Position numbers and translations under genes: made by a program. 41,485 nt of DNA from Candidatus Microgenomates bacterium (GTDB taxonomy: Bacteria; Patescibacteriota; Microgenomatia; JACPZF01). The stretch spans positions 1 to 41,485 of the forward strand of contig JACQHK010000033.1 of the NCBI GenBank assembly GCA_016199065.1. The letters are read 5' to 3'. Shown one piece after another: positions 7,150-15,257 of the stretch (position 1 is its first letter; each line of letters begins with the position of its first letter). The notes beneath the pieces are model-generated. The model searched no databases. It saw nothing but the letters and a program-made list of their open reading frames with translations, and was not told the origin of the DNA.

Positions 7150-7179
7150 TTGCGCAACTCTAAAAAATTCTGTTATGCT
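7150..7179 (+). promoter_or_regulatory. Extended -10 promoter of the NRAMP-like gene
   Basis: TTGCGC at 7150-7155, an 18-bp spacer, and TGTTATGCT at 7171-7179 (an extended -10). It predicts a leader of about 80 nt holding the hairpin at 7229-7258. Confidence 0.5.
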
Positions 7180-7192
7180 AAAGCAGACCTTG

Positions 7193-7212
7193 TTCCACCT
7201 TCGGCGGATTGA
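7193..7212. repeat. Small GC-rich hairpin in the NRAMP leader
   Basis: TCCACC-TTC-GGCGGA forms a six-pair stem with one A/C mismatch. It has the look of the other small GC hairpins in this AT-rich sequence. The function is unknown. Confidence 0.4.
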
Positions 7213-7228
7213 ATCTATTAGGTTATAA

Positions 7229-7258
7229 AGATTCTCCTAACTAAAGTTAGGAGAGTTT
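7229..7258 (+). promoter_or_regulatory. Hairpin that would hide the NRAMP ribosome binding site
   Basis: CTCCTAACT at 7234-7242 pairs perfectly with AGTTAGGAG at 7245-7253, and the stem extends outwards five more pairs with two G-U wobbles to 7229/7258. The Shine-Dalgarno-like AGGAG (7249-7253) is inside the 3' arm, 12 nt before the ATG. The fold would restrict translation unless opened. Confidence 0.55.
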
Positions 7259-7265
7259 CAATAAA

Positions 7266-8543
7266 ATGAAGTTTTCTAAAGACTCTCTAAAGAAATTTTT
7301 AAAAGTTTTGGGTCCGGGTTTTATCACCGGTGCTTCTGACGATGATCCGTCGGGAATTGCGACTTATTCTCAAACCGGCGCCCGGTTTGGGTACGGACAA
7401 CTTTGGCTAGCTTCTTTTTCCTTTCCTTTCCAAGCTGTAATTCAGGAAATCTGCGGCAGAATAGGCATGGTGACAGGTAAAGGACTGGCCGGTGTCATCA
7501 GAAAAAATTACGCAGGTCGCGTATTATACATCGCGGTATTTTTACTCTTGGTTGCCAATACGATCAATATTGGTGCTGATTTAGGAGCAATGGCTTCAGC
7601 AGGACAACTCGTTTTGCGTTTGCCCTTTACGATTTTGCTTTTATTCATGACTGTTGCCACGCTGGTTTTGGAAGTCTTTGTTTCTTATAAAGTTTATGCC
7701 AAGTTTTTAAAATATCTGACCTTTGCTCTTTTGGCCTATCTGGTTACCGCGTTTATCGTTAAGCAGGATTGGGGAAAAATCTTCCAGGCAACTTTCATTC
7801 CCACTTTTTCTTTTAATAAAGAGTATTTAATGAACATCGTGGCAGTTTTAGGTACGACTATTTCGCCATACCTTTTTTTCTGGCAAGCAGGTGAGGAAGT
7901 AGAAGAGGAAGTGGCAAACAAAAAATTGCAACAAATGGGAACAGGAATACCGCAGATAACCAAGCGCGATATTAGGACAATGAGGTTAGATACGGTGGCA
8001 GGTATGTTTTTTTCCAATTTAGTGATGTGGTTTATTATCATTACCGCCGGTTCAACTCTTTTTACCGGCAACCCGGTTAATATTCAAACAGCAGATCAGG
8101 CGGCTCTTGCTTTAAAACCACTGGCAGGCGATTTTGCTTTTATTCTCTTTGCCATAGGAATCATTGGTACGGGTTTTCTTGCTGTACCAATACTTGCCGG
8201 ATCTGCTTCATACGCTTTTTCTGAAGCCTTCGGCTGGAAAGAAGGCCTGTATCGGAAATTTACTCAAGCACATGGTTTTTACGCAGTGATTATAGTTGCT
8301 ACCTTAATCGGTTTGCTGGTAAATTTTACTCCGATAAAACCGTTTCAAATGCTCTATTACACGGCAATAATCAACGGGATATGTGCACCGCCTTTAATGG
8401 TCTTAATTATGCTTATCGGAAATAATCAAAAGATTATGGGTAATTACGTTAATTCATTTCTCTCAAACCTTTTTGGATGGACAATTACTGTTATTATGAC
8501 ACTCGCTGCATTGGCACTTCTTTATACCCTTATTTTCTCCTGA
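7266..8543 (+). CDS. NRAMP-family divalent cation transporter, divergent type
   Basis: A 425-residue polytopic protein with about 11 hydrophobic segments and NRAMP architecture. The unwound part of TM1 reads DDDPSG (residues 25-30) where classical MntH has DPGN, and the TM6 motif reads SPY (200-202, in GTTISPYL) where MntH has MPH. Loss of the methionine that favours transition metals suggests that Mn/Fe may not be the substrate; Mg-type NRAMP relatives also change these positions. Acidic EEVEEE follows TM6. The leader hairpin at 7229-7258 suggests translational control. It is transcribed from its own promoter. Confidence 0.85.
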   Translation: MKFSKDSLKKFLKVLGPGFITGASDDDPSGIATYSQTGARFGYGQLWLASFSFPFQAVIQEICGRIGMVTGKGLAGVIRKNYAGRVLYIAVFLLLVANTINIGADLGAMASAGQLVLRLPFTILLLFMTVATLVLEVFVSYKVYAKFLKYLTFALLAYLVTAFIVKQDWGKIFQATFIPTFSFNKEYLMNIVAVLGTTISPYLFFWQAGEEVEEEVANKKLQQMGTGIPQITKRDIRTMRLDTVAGMFFSNLVMWFIIITAGSTLFTGNPVNIQTADQAALALKPLAGDFAFILFAIGIIGTGFLAVPILAGSASYAFSEAFGWKEGLYRKFTQAHGFYAVIIVATLIGLLVNFTPIKPFQMLYYTAIINGICAPPLMVLIMLIGNNQKIMGNYVNSFLSNLFGWTITVIMTLAALALLYTLIFS

Positions 8544-8597
8544 CTATATTAGTTTGCGAAAAGGGATCGGTAAAGTTAAAATCGCCTTAGTCCTCCT

Positions 8598-8672
8598 TCG
8601 CCCCGCCGAGCGGGACTACGGATGGATTGAAGCCTTTAAAAATTTAGTTTCTCCAGCTTTTAAGCCGGAGAG
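8598..8672. repeat. Two hairpins in the spacer before prfB
   Basis: The spacer 8544-8697 contains a GC-rich hairpin CCCGC-CGA-GCGGG (8602-8614) inside a unit resembling the other small GC repeats here, and a second hairpin CTCCAGCTT-TT-AAGCCGGAG (8651-8670, one mismatch). Their presence argues that the open frame upstream of 8698 is not coding. Whether either controls prfB is unknown. Confidence 0.5.
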
Positions 8673-8697
8673 CTTCAATAATTTCAGTAAAAACGAT

Positions 8698-9708
8698 ATG
8701 AAAGAACTGAAAGAAAAATTAGACACCTTGCTTAAAAAAGTACAGGTTGAGGAGAAAAGAAAAAAGGTGCGGGAGCTGGAAATAATTTCTGCCAAACCTG
8801 ATTTTTGGCATGACTGGAAAAACGCTCAGGAAGTAATGAAGGTTTTGTCTAAATTGCAAAAAGAGATAGAAATCGTGGAGAATCTGCAAACCTTAGCAGA
8901 TCGGGGAGAATGGGAGAAGTTAGAAGAAGAACTGAAAAAACAGGAATTCTTTTTCTTTCTTTCCGGTCCCTATGATCCGGGTGATGCCCTTTTGGCAATT
9001 CATGCGGGTCAGGGGGGTACAGAAGCTTGTGACTGGGCAAAGATGCTGTTTCGAATGTATCTGCGCCATGTGGAAAGAAAAGGATGGGGTTACGAAGAAA
9101 TCGATAAAACCGAAGGCGTAGAAACCGGCTATAAAAGTATCACCATTTTAGTTAAAGGAGATTATGCCTTTGGTTTGTTAAAAGGTGAACGGGGAACTCA
9201 TCGTTTGGTACGCCAATCTCCTTTTAATGCCAATAATTTAAGACAGACCTCATTTGCTTTGGTAGAGGTTTGGCCAGACTTAAAAGATAATCAGGCTACA
9301 GAAATTAAAGAAGATGATATTGAATTTGAAGCATTTCGGTCTTCCGGTCATGGTGGTCAAAACGTCAATAAAGTTTCCACAGCAGTGCGTCTTAAACATC
9401 TTCCTACGGGAATTACCGTTACTTGCCAAACGGAACGTTATCAGGCACAAAATAGGGAAAATGCGATGAAAATTTTGCGTGCCAAACTTTGGCAGCTGGA
9501 AGAAGAAAAACAGCAGGAAGCAAAAGATAAATTAAAAGGGGAACACAAAATCGCCGGTTGGGGGAACCAAATCCGATCTTATGTTTTACATCCCTATCAT
9601 CTGGTAAAAGACTTGCGTACTAATATAGAAACAAGTAATACCGAGGAAATTTTGGACGGTAACCTGGATGAATTTATAGATGCTGAAGTTAAGCTCTTGG
9701 CAGATTAA
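8698..9708 (+). CDS. prfB: Peptide chain release factor 2
   Basis: A 336-residue class I release factor that ends translation at UGA and UAA. The recognition tripeptide SPF is present in RQSPFNANN, which marks RF2, and the catalytic GGQ loop reads GHGGQNVNK. The C-terminal domain is complete, with [14 protein letters not shown] and DLRTN. The frame is open 48 codons further upstream to a TTG at 8554, but that part is made of repeat hairpins, and family alignment starts at [12 protein letters not shown], so 8698 is chosen. No programmed frameshift site or internal stop is seen. The gene shows that UGA is a stop codon here. Confidence 0.93.
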   Translation: MKELKEKLDTLLKKVQVEEKRKKVRELEIISAKPDFWHDWKNAQEVMKVLSKLQKEIEIVENLQTLADRGEWEKLEEELKKQEFFFFLSGPYDPGDALLAIHAGQGGTEACDWAKMLFRMYLRHVERKGWGYEEIDKTEGVETGYKSITILVKGDYAFGLLKGERGTHRLVRQSPFNANNLRQTSFALVEVWPDLKDNQATEIKEDDIEFEAFRSSGHGGQNVNKVSTAVRLKHLPTGITVTCQTERYQAQNRENAMKILRAKLWQLEEEKQQEAKDKLKGEHKIAGWGNQIRSYVLHPYHLVKDLRTNIETSNTEEILDGNLDEFIDAEVKLLAD

Positions 9709-9721
9709 TAATTTGTTATGT

Positions 9722-9750
9722 TATAATCGAATTAGATTCGATATAATCGA
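9722..9750. promoter_or_regulatory. Paired TATAATCGA repeats with inverted repeat
   Basis: TATAATCGA occurs at 9722-9730 and 9742-9750. Between them lies the perfect inverted repeat TCGAAT-TAG-ATTCGA (9727-9741). Either TATAAT could be a -10 for the downstream gene, and the palindrome could be an operator. No convincing -35 is visible. Confidence 0.35.
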
Positions 9751-9802
9751 GTTTGACTTGGGATAATTACAAAATCTGGCTTTTAAATATTACTTTCGTA
9801 AT

Positions 9803-10300
9803 ATGGAAAAAGAAAATAATCTAGCCGAAGAAACACAACCACAAGAGAGAATTTTAAAACCCATGGATGGTGACATGTCGCAAATTCATACCAAAATTGC
9901 GCCTTTAGTAATAATTCTGGCCATAGGTTTAGGTGTCTTAACCGGTTGGATTTTCGGCAGAAGCGGTTTGGCACTACCTACAACCGGTGGTGGAAACCCG
10001 AGCACTTCAGAAGTTTTACAGGGTGCGGGAAGCAAGAATGTTCAGGTAGTTGGTTCAAAAGATACAAAAACTTTTAAGGACTGTACCAAAGGAAAATTAA
10101 TTCGAAATGACGGAAAAATTACTACCGAAGGGTCACATATCTTACAAAGAGTAGGCGGGGAAAGCCAGAATGTTTATTTAACCTCTTCCATAGTTGATCT
10201 CGAACAATTTTTAAACAAAACCATTGAAGTTTGCGGTGAAACAAATGCAGCACAAAAGGCAGGTTGGCTATTGGACGTAGGACTCGTAAAGGTGGAGTAA
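9803..10300 (+). CDS. Membrane-anchored unknown protein upstream of ftsE
   Basis: A 165-residue protein with an acidic, Gln/Glu-rich cytoplasmic head (1-30), one membrane segment at about 32-52, a Gly/Thr/Ser linker, and an extracytoplasmic domain (about 75-165). That domain has two cysteines (in DCTKG and EVCGE) and a strand pattern that could be an OB-type barrel. I do not recognise a named family. It lies 21 nt upstream of ftsE, so it may belong to the same transcript and the same envelope process. A palindrome overlaps its start codon. Confidence 0.6.
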   Translation: MEKENNLAEETQPQERILKPMDGDMSQIHTKIAPLVIILAIGLGVLTGWIFGRSGLALPTTGGGNPSTSEVLQGAGSKNVQVVGSKDTKTFKDCTKGKLIRNDGKITTEGSHILQRVGGESQNVYLTSSIVDLEQFLNKTIEVCGETNAAQKAGWLLDVGLVKVE

Positions 10301-10321
10301 TTCCGCTTCGTTTTTTTCTTT

Positions 10322-11008
10322 ATGATCGAGCTTCATAATGTTACTAAAAAATTTGGTGCTAATACTCAAGCTCTTCTTGATATCAATTTAAAAATAAGCC
10401 AAGGGGATTTTGTTTTTATTGTTGGACCAACTGGCTCTGGAAAAACAACTCTTTTAAGGCTTCTGACCAGAGAAATTATTCCCTCCGTGGGTAAAGTAAC
10501 TATCGAAGGAGAAGATCTTGCTAAATTACAGGGTTATAAAGTGACACAACTAAGGCGCCAGATCGGAGTAATTTTTCAGGATTTTAAGCTACTTATTGAT
10601 CAAACGGTATTTGAAAATGTTGCTTTACCGCTGGAAATTTTAGGATTAAAGAATAAAGAAATTGTTCAGAGAGTAAATAATATACTCGAACTTGTTGGTT
10701 TGTCCAATCAAAGAAATCTTTTTCCAGCACAACTATCAGGTGGAGAAGTACAACGCACTACTATCGCCCGGGCCATTATTAATGATCCAAAGGTGATCTT
10801 AGGAGACGAACCAACCGGGAATTTGGATCCAGCGACCAGTTGGGAAATTATTAAGCTGTTAAAGGATATCCATAAAAAAAGAGGCGTGCCCTTAATTATT
10901 GCTACCCATAATATGGATATAGTTAATACCTTGGGAAAAAGAGTCGTGCGTATTGAAGGCGGGAAGATTATTAGCGATAAAGAAGTGGGAAAGTATGAGA
11001 AAAGTTGA
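10322..11008 (+). CDS. ftsE: Cell division ATP-binding protein FtsE
   Basis: A 228-residue ABC ATPase of the FtsE/LolD type. Walker A is GPTGSGKTT (35-43), the Q-loop is in IFQDF (about 85-89), the signature is LSGGE (138-142), Walker B is VILGDEP (158-164), and the switch histidine is H196. FtsE binds ATP in the cytoplasm and drives FtsX, which in turn activates a coiled-coil murein hydrolase outside the membrane. Here ftsX follows after 71 nt and the coiled-coil M23 gene follows ftsX, which gives the complete module in one operon. Confidence 0.93.
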   Translation: MIELHNVTKKFGANTQALLDINLKISQGDFVFIVGPTGSGKTTLLRLLTREIIPSVGKVTIEGEDLAKLQGYKVTQLRRQIGVIFQDFKLLIDQTVFENVALPLEILGLKNKEIVQRVNNILELVGLSNQRNLFPAQLSGGEVQRTTIARAIINDPKVILGDEPTGNLDPATSWEIIKLLKDIHKKRGVPLIIATHNMDIVNTLGKRVVRIEGGKIISDKEVGKYEKS

Positions 11009-11079
11009 AGAATGTACAATGTATAATTTACAATTCAGTTTTCGAAAAATGCAAAATTATGAAAACTGAAAATTAATCT
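11009..11079. other. AT-rich spacer between ftsE and ftsX with an inverted repeat
   Basis: This 71-bp spacer is unusual because ftsE and ftsX are commonly adjacent or overlapping. It holds CAGTTTTC (11035-11042) and GAAAACTG (11060-11067), a perfect 8-bp inverted repeat, and a short TGTACAATGTATAATTTACA stretch. No gene is seen in it. Confidence 0.5.
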
Positions 11080-11949
11080 ATGGGAAGATTTAAAACTACC
11101 TGGAAACATTTAAGACGATCTCCATATCAAGCCATGGCGGCAATTTTTATCATGTTTTTTACTTTCTTTATGGCAAGCATCTTTATCATGCTGGCTTATG
11201 GATTTGACAGAACTCTTAACTATTTTGAAAGTAAACCGCAGGCGACGGTTTTTTTGAAAGATGACGCTAAAGAAAAAGATATTCTGTCTTTAAGAGATAA
11301 ACTTAACGAGACTGGTAAGATTTCTACCATAAAATACATTTCCAAAGAAGAAGCTTTAAAAATCTATAAGGAGCAGTTTAAAAGCGACCCTTTATTGTTG
11401 GAAATGGTTTCTTCGAGCATTTTACCTGCCAGTCTGGAAATTTCTACTAAAGACATCAAAGACCTCAACAGTGTTTCTGAAGTGGTGAGTAAAGAACCGT
11501 TGGTAGAAGAAGTAGTTTTACCCAAAGATATTATTAATGATCTAATCGTTTGGACCACTTCCATTCGTACGATCGGTATTGCTCTGGTGGGTTTCTTGGT
11601 CTTTGAATCAATTCTGGTAATTATGATCGTTATTGGCATGAAGATTGCTGTCAGACGCCAGGAAATAGAAATTTTGCGCTTAGTAGGTGCCACCAGCTGG
11701 TATATACGCTGGCCTTTTATTTTTGAAGGAATAATTTACGGTTTGGTGGGTGCTGTTTTGGCTTGGGGAGCATCTTATCTTCTGCTTATTTACGCCACGC
11801 CCTTTCTTTCAACTTTTCTGGCAGGAATTCCTCTCTTACCCGTATCGTACATTTTGATGCTCTATCTTTTAGGAGCTTTGTGTGCAGGTGGGGTCTTGGT
11901 CGGGTCGATTGGCAGTATGGTTTCGGTGTGGCGGTATTTAAAAAACTGA
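11080..11949 (+). CDS. ftsX: Cell division permease-like protein FtsX
   Basis: A 289-residue FtsX with the classic topology: a short cytoplasmic N-terminus, TM1 at about 20-45, an extracytoplasmic domain of about 110 residues carrying the FtsX_ECD motifs (ATVFLKDDA, SKEEALKIYKEQF), then three membrane segments at about 160-190, 215-240 and 255-280. The IEILRLVGAT stretch before TM3 is a family hallmark. Its partner FtsE is upstream. The downstream M23 gene starts inside the ftsX stop codon (TGATG), so the two are translationally coupled, which supports a direct functional link. Confidence 0.93.
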   Translation: MGRFKTTWKHLRRSPYQAMAAIFIMFFTFFMASIFIMLAYGFDRTLNYFESKPQATVFLKDDAKEKDILSLRDKLNETGKISTIKYISKEEALKIYKEQFKSDPLLLEMVSSSILPASLEISTKDIKDLNSVSEVVSKEPLVEEVVLPKDIINDLIVWTTSIRTIGIALVGFLVFESILVIMIVIGMKIAVRRQEIEILRLVGATSWYIRWPFIFEGIIYGLVGAVLAWGASYLLLIYATPFLSTFLAGIPLLPVSYILMLYLLGALCAGGVLVGSIGSMVSVWRYLKN

Positions 11950-13169
11950 TGAAAAAATGTTTAATTGTCGTCATTCTTTTTATATTCTCCACGGTTTTAA
12001 TTCACCCCGGGGTGGTTTTTTCACAATCAAGTAGCTGTCCTATCGATGGTGAGTCAATCTGCAGTAAAATATCAGACCCCAGCAGCAAAGAAACCTGTTT
12101 TAGTAATTTGGTAACCGGCTGTAAAAGTCAGGTTGACAGCCTCTCTTCTCAAGTGACTTACTTAAACGGCCAAATAAGTTTAAATGAACTTAATATTAAT
12201 AAAACAGAATTAAGAATTGATGAATTGGAAACCGAGATTGCCTCTATTTCCGCCAAGATCGAGAGACTGGAAGGATCACTTTCTACGGTAATTAATGTTT
12301 TGATTTCCCGAATCGTGGCAACCTACAAAACCGGCCGGGGAGAAAATGTCTCATTGCTTCTTTCGTCTCATGGCTTTTCCGAATTCTTATCGCGGGCAAA
12401 ATACATTAAAGTGGCACAAGAACACGACAAGAAACTTTTGTTTCAAATGCAGGAAACAAAGAATAATTATATCGAACAAAAAGCCCAACGAGAAAAAAAG
12501 AAGAAGGAACAGGATGATTTAAAAGTTTATTTGGTAGGTCAAAAACAACAATTGGCAAACACGAAGAAACAGAAAGAAGTTTTAATTGAAACTACTAAAA
12601 ACAGCAAGACACGATACGAACAGTTACGCGACGAAGCCAGAAGAGAAGCCGAACAAGTCAGGAAAGCTGCGGCTTTTGCTGCTTCCTCTGGTGAGAAAAA
12701 GCCAGTTAAAAAAGGCGATCCGATTGGCCTGATGGGCAATACCGGTTTTTCTACAGGTGCCCATCTCCATTTGGGAGTTTATAATCTCAAGGAAGACGAA
12801 TTCGGTTCTTTTAATTTTAACGGAAGTACAGAGAACCCCTTTTCCTATCTGTCTTCTAAGAACGTTCGTTTTGAGGGAACATCCTGTGATGATGTAGGTT
12901 CTGATCAAAATAAAGACGTGGGAGGCGGGGGTTGGTCCTGGCCCATGAGTTCACCAACAATTTCTCAATGTTATGGTCACACCCCCTGGTCTTGGCGCTA
13001 TAGTATTGGTGTTCACAACGGAGTAGATATGTGGGATAACAACGATGTTGTAGTACGGGCTATTGAAGATGGGAATGCCTATTTCTATCGAGGAGGAAAG
13101 GCAAACGGTAACGGAGTTTTTATCTTCCACAACAACGGGAAAATGAGCCTCTACTGGCACTTGCAGTAA
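11949..13169 (+). CDS. Secreted coiled-coil M23 (LytM) peptidase with permuted catalytic motifs
   Basis: A 406-residue exported protein: signal peptide (1-26), a Cys-containing stretch, a long coiled coil (about 60-245), and a LytM/M23 domain. It matches EnvC/PcsB-type FtsEX partners. In normal M23 domains the order is HxxxD, then Y-x-H-L, then GxxG..TG..HLH. Here the part with GDPIGLMGNTG and H272/H274 (HLHLGV) comes first, then H356 and D360 (HNGVD), and H404 (YWHL) lies three residues from the end. All ligands are present, so this looks like a circular permutation with a Gly-rich joint at about 325. Misassembly is the main alternative. The start at 11949 overlaps the ftsX stop. Confidence 0.85.
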   Translation: MKKCLIVVILFIFSTVLIHPGVVFSQSSSCPIDGESICSKISDPSSKETCFSNLVTGCKSQVDSLSSQVTYLNGQISLNELNINKTELRIDELETEIASISAKIERLEGSLSTVINVLISRIVATYKTGRGENVSLLLSSHGFSEFLSRAKYIKVAQEHDKKLLFQMQETKNNYIEQKAQREKKKKEQDDLKVYLVGQKQQLANTKKQKEVLIETTKNSKTRYEQLRDEARREAEQVRKAAAFAASSGEKKPVKKGDPIGLMGNTGFSTGAHLHLGVYNLKEDEFGSFNFNGSTENPFSYLSSKNVRFEGTSCDDVGSDQNKDVGGGGWSWPMSSPTISQCYGHTPWSWRYSIGVHNGVDMWDNNDVVVRAIEDGNAYFYRGGKANGNGVFIFHNNGKMSLYWHLQ

Positions 13170-13383
13170 CCTTCAAAACATAAAAGAAAAATGTCTGTTT
13201 GCTATTCCTGTCTGCAGCACGGTTATTTGATAGGTAAGGAGGAAAGACAGGGGCGGGTAGGCAAAAATGAAAAAAATTCTAGATTAAATAAACGATAAGT
13301 TTACAGTAATTCCCGCGCACTGGAGTGTGGGAGTAGCTGCTTAACTTCTTTGGAGTATTGACGAAACGTTCTATAATCAATTT
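13170..13383. other. Non-coding spacer between the M23 and lamin-tail genes
   Basis: A 214-bp spacer. It holds a 7-bp inverted repeat (CCTGTCT at 13207-13213 and AGACAGG at 13245-13251) and an imperfect GC-rich hairpin around 13311-13331 (CCCGCGCACT-GG-AGTGTGGG). No T-tract follows either, so they are not convincing terminators, and no RNA family was recognised. Confidence 0.4.
13372..13377 (+). promoter_or_regulatory. -10 box ahead of the lamin-tail gene
   Basis: TATAAT ends 6 nt before the GTG at 13384. TTGGAG at 13350-13355 could be the -35 with a 16-bp spacer. The spacing predicts a leaderless mRNA with a GTG start. Confidence 0.5.
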
Positions 13384-14238
13384 GTGAGCCGAAAAATTCT
13401 TCTCTTACTGTTGTGGTTTATTGTTGCACAGCAGCCCGTTTTTGCCAAAGTTGTCATCAGCGAGTTTCAGATCGAGCCCACTAACGATCAGTGGGTAGAG
13501 CTTTTTAATGATGCGAGCGAAGCGGCTGATCTGGCAGGTTGGATTTTAGATGATTCGGGAGGGTCGGAGAAATTTATAATGGAAGAAAGTATCGAAGCTT
13601 TATCTTTTAAAGTTTTTAGAAGCGGAAAATTTAATTTAAATAAGTCAGAGGATTCCCTTCAATTATTTGATAATGTAAATACTTTACTGGAAAGCTTTTC
13701 CTATAACCAAAGCCCCGGTGAAAATATTTCCTGGGGAAAAACGGCAGAAAATTTTTGGGGAATTTGTCAACCGACTCCGGGAGATGCCAATAATTGTTAT
13801 GTTCCTTCTCCAACACCTACTCCGACATTTACCCCCAGTCCGACACCCGTTCCAACTGCGACCCTAAAACCATCACCTTCTGCAACTTTTTCCCCTACCC
13901 CGAAAATAACCGTTACTAATACCAAAACACCTACTACGATGGAAAAACCAGAGATAACCAATTCTGTAAGTCCGACAGCAGTTAACAGTCTGGAAGCGCC
14001 GGAGACTGATTTTCCGCTTCCGGAAAATCTCTTGGCGTTAGAAGACGGTCTAATTTTAGGCGAAGCTTCACCTTCGTCAAATTCTACCAGAGAACGCGAT
14101 GGAAAAATTTTGCCAGACGCTCCGGCTGATCAAGATAACCAACCGAATGCCAAAACCCTGTTTTGGTTAATGGTTTTAACGGGTGGTCTTTTTATTGCCG
14201 GCTCAATCGTTTTGTTTTATACTGCCCAAGTAAAATGA
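13384..14238 (+). CDS. Anchored surface protein with a lamin-tail domain
   Basis: A 284-residue exported protein with a GTG start. It has a signal peptide (1-21, ending VFA), a lamin-tail (LTD) beta-sandwich at about 22-140 (VVISEFQI, WVELFND, LAGWILDD motifs), a long Thr/Pro/Ser linker of TPTPTPT type (about 142-200), an acidic spacer, and a C-terminal membrane segment (about 258-280). It would be displayed on the cell surface by its C-terminal anchor. LTD domains are binding modules; the ligand is unknown. The linker is a plausible O-glycosylation region. The tsaE ATG lies inside its stop codon. Confidence 0.78.
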   Translation: MSRKILLLLLWFIVAQQPVFAKVVISEFQIEPTNDQWVELFNDASEAADLAGWILDDSGGSEKFIMEESIEALSFKVFRSGKFNLNKSEDSLQLFDNVNTLLESFSYNQSPGENISWGKTAENFWGICQPTPGDANNCYVPSPTPTPTFTPSPTPVPTATLKPSPSATFSPTPKITVTNTKTPTTMEKPEITNSVSPTAVNSLEAPETDFPLPENLLALEDGLILGEASPSSNSTRERDGKILPDAPADQDNQPNAKTLFWLMVLTGGLFIAGSIVLFYTAQVK

Positions 14239-14669
14239 GAGAAATAGTCAGTCGAAGTGCACAAGAAACTAAAGAGACTGCCCGGGGAATAGCCAAAAGT
14301 CTTCATGTCGGGCAGATTATCTGTTTGTTTGGAGAGTTAGGCAGCGGTAAAACGACTTTTACGCAAGGGTTTGGGCAATATTTTGGTCTCAAAAGAATTA
14401 TCAGCCCGACTTTTATTTTGCACAGAAGTTATCGACTTAAAAAAAGGGGAAAGATTAAATTTTTACACCATATTGATTTATACCGTTTACAAAACAGCGG
14501 AGAGATCAGCGTGCTTGGTTTATCCGATTTTATCGAAAGAGAAGATAGCGTGACAATTATTGAATGGCCGGAAAAAATAATGGGACTGTTGCCTGAAAAA
14601 AGAAGAGAAATCTATTTTGAGTATCTGACAGATCAGGAAAGAAAAATTATTGTTAAAGATGAAAAATAA
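14235..14669 (+). CDS. tsaE: tRNA threonylcarbamoyladenosine ATPase TsaE
   Basis: A 144-residue P-loop protein of the t6A37 tRNA modification pathway. Walker A is GELGSGKTT (33-41), followed by the family motifs SPTF, HIDLYRL and IEWPE. TsaE cycles the TsaB-TsaD complex by ATP hydrolysis. An upstream extension from a GTG at 14163 is possible in frame, but the ATG at 14235 gives the normal family length and overlaps the previous stop as ATGA. tsaC and a short tsaB follow directly. tsaD is not in this window. Confidence 0.92.
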   Translation: MREIVSRSAQETKETARGIAKSLHVGQIICLFGELGSGKTTFTQGFGQYFGLKRIISPTFILHRSYRLKKRGKIKFLHHIDLYRLQNSGEISVLGLSDFIEREDSVTIIEWPEKIMGLLPEKRREIYFEYLTDQERKIIVKDEK

Positions 14670-15255
14670 TCTCAGTCGCACAATTACTATTTTGAAAAAT
14701 GGCGGTGTAGTGATCTTCCCGACGGATACCGTTTGGGGAGTCGGTTGTCGCATTGACAATGTAAAAAGCGTCAGCCGGGTTTATCAAATCAGAAAGCGGC
14801 CTTTGGAAAAAGCCCTGCCGGTTCTGGTTTCTTCTTTAAAACAAGCCAAAGAATATTTTGATAACGTAACTGAAGAAACAGCTTCTTTGCTAACCTCTTA
14901 TTGGCCGGGAGGACTGACAGTGGTGTATTACGCAAATGGCCAAAAGGTTTTACCCGAGGTTAGGGGTGGAGGAATAACGGTTGGTTTGCGTATGCCAAAC
15001 AAGCAAGACTTACTGGAAGTAATAAAAAAAGTCGGTGTGCCCCTATTGGGTCCATCGGCCAATTTTAGCAGTGAAAAAACACCAACGAAAAAGAGTGAGC
15101 TTGATCCAGAACTGTTAAAATTGGTGGATTATGTGATGGAGGGTGAATGTGATGGTAACATGTCTTCAACGGTGATTGATTGTACGAAAAAACCCTGGGA
15201 AATTTTACGCCAGGGAGCAGTTAAAATAGATCCAAAATATTTACAAAAACATTAA
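14659..15255 (+). CDS. tsaC: Threonylcarbamoyl-AMP synthase (TsaC/Sua5 YrdC domain)
   Basis: A 198-residue YrdC-domain enzyme that makes L-threonylcarbamoyladenylate from threonine, bicarbonate and ATP, the first step of t6A synthesis. The opening GGVVIFPTDTVWGVG, the KRP motif in IRKRPLEKALPVLV, WPGGLT, VGLRMP and GPSANFS are all present. No C-terminal Sua5 domain follows, so it is the short TsaC form. The ATG at 14659 overlaps tsaE and is preferred to the TTG three codons upstream. Confidence 0.93.
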   Translation: MKNNLSRTITILKNGGVVIFPTDTVWGVGCRIDNVKSVSRVYQIRKRPLEKALPVLVSSLKQAKEYFDNVTEETASLLTSYWPGGLTVVYYANGQKVLPEVRGGGITVGLRMPNKQDLLEVIKKVGVPLLGPSANFSSEKTPTKKSELDPELLKLVDYVMEGECDGNMSSTVIDCTKKPWEILRQGAVKIDPKYLQKH

Positions 15256-15257
15256 AC

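Noticed and set aside
8698-9708. Programmed frameshift or UGA recoding in prfB
   Set aside because: The frame is continuous through the usual shift position, and RF2 is complete, so UGA acts as a stop.
11763-11948. Extended N-terminus of the M23 protein
   Set aside because: It would lie inside ftsX in another frame and would bury the clear signal peptide that starts at 11949.
13358-13377. TTGACG plus TATAAT as a promoter pair
   Set aside because: The spacer is only 8 bp; the -35 must be elsewhere, perhaps TTGGAG at 13350.
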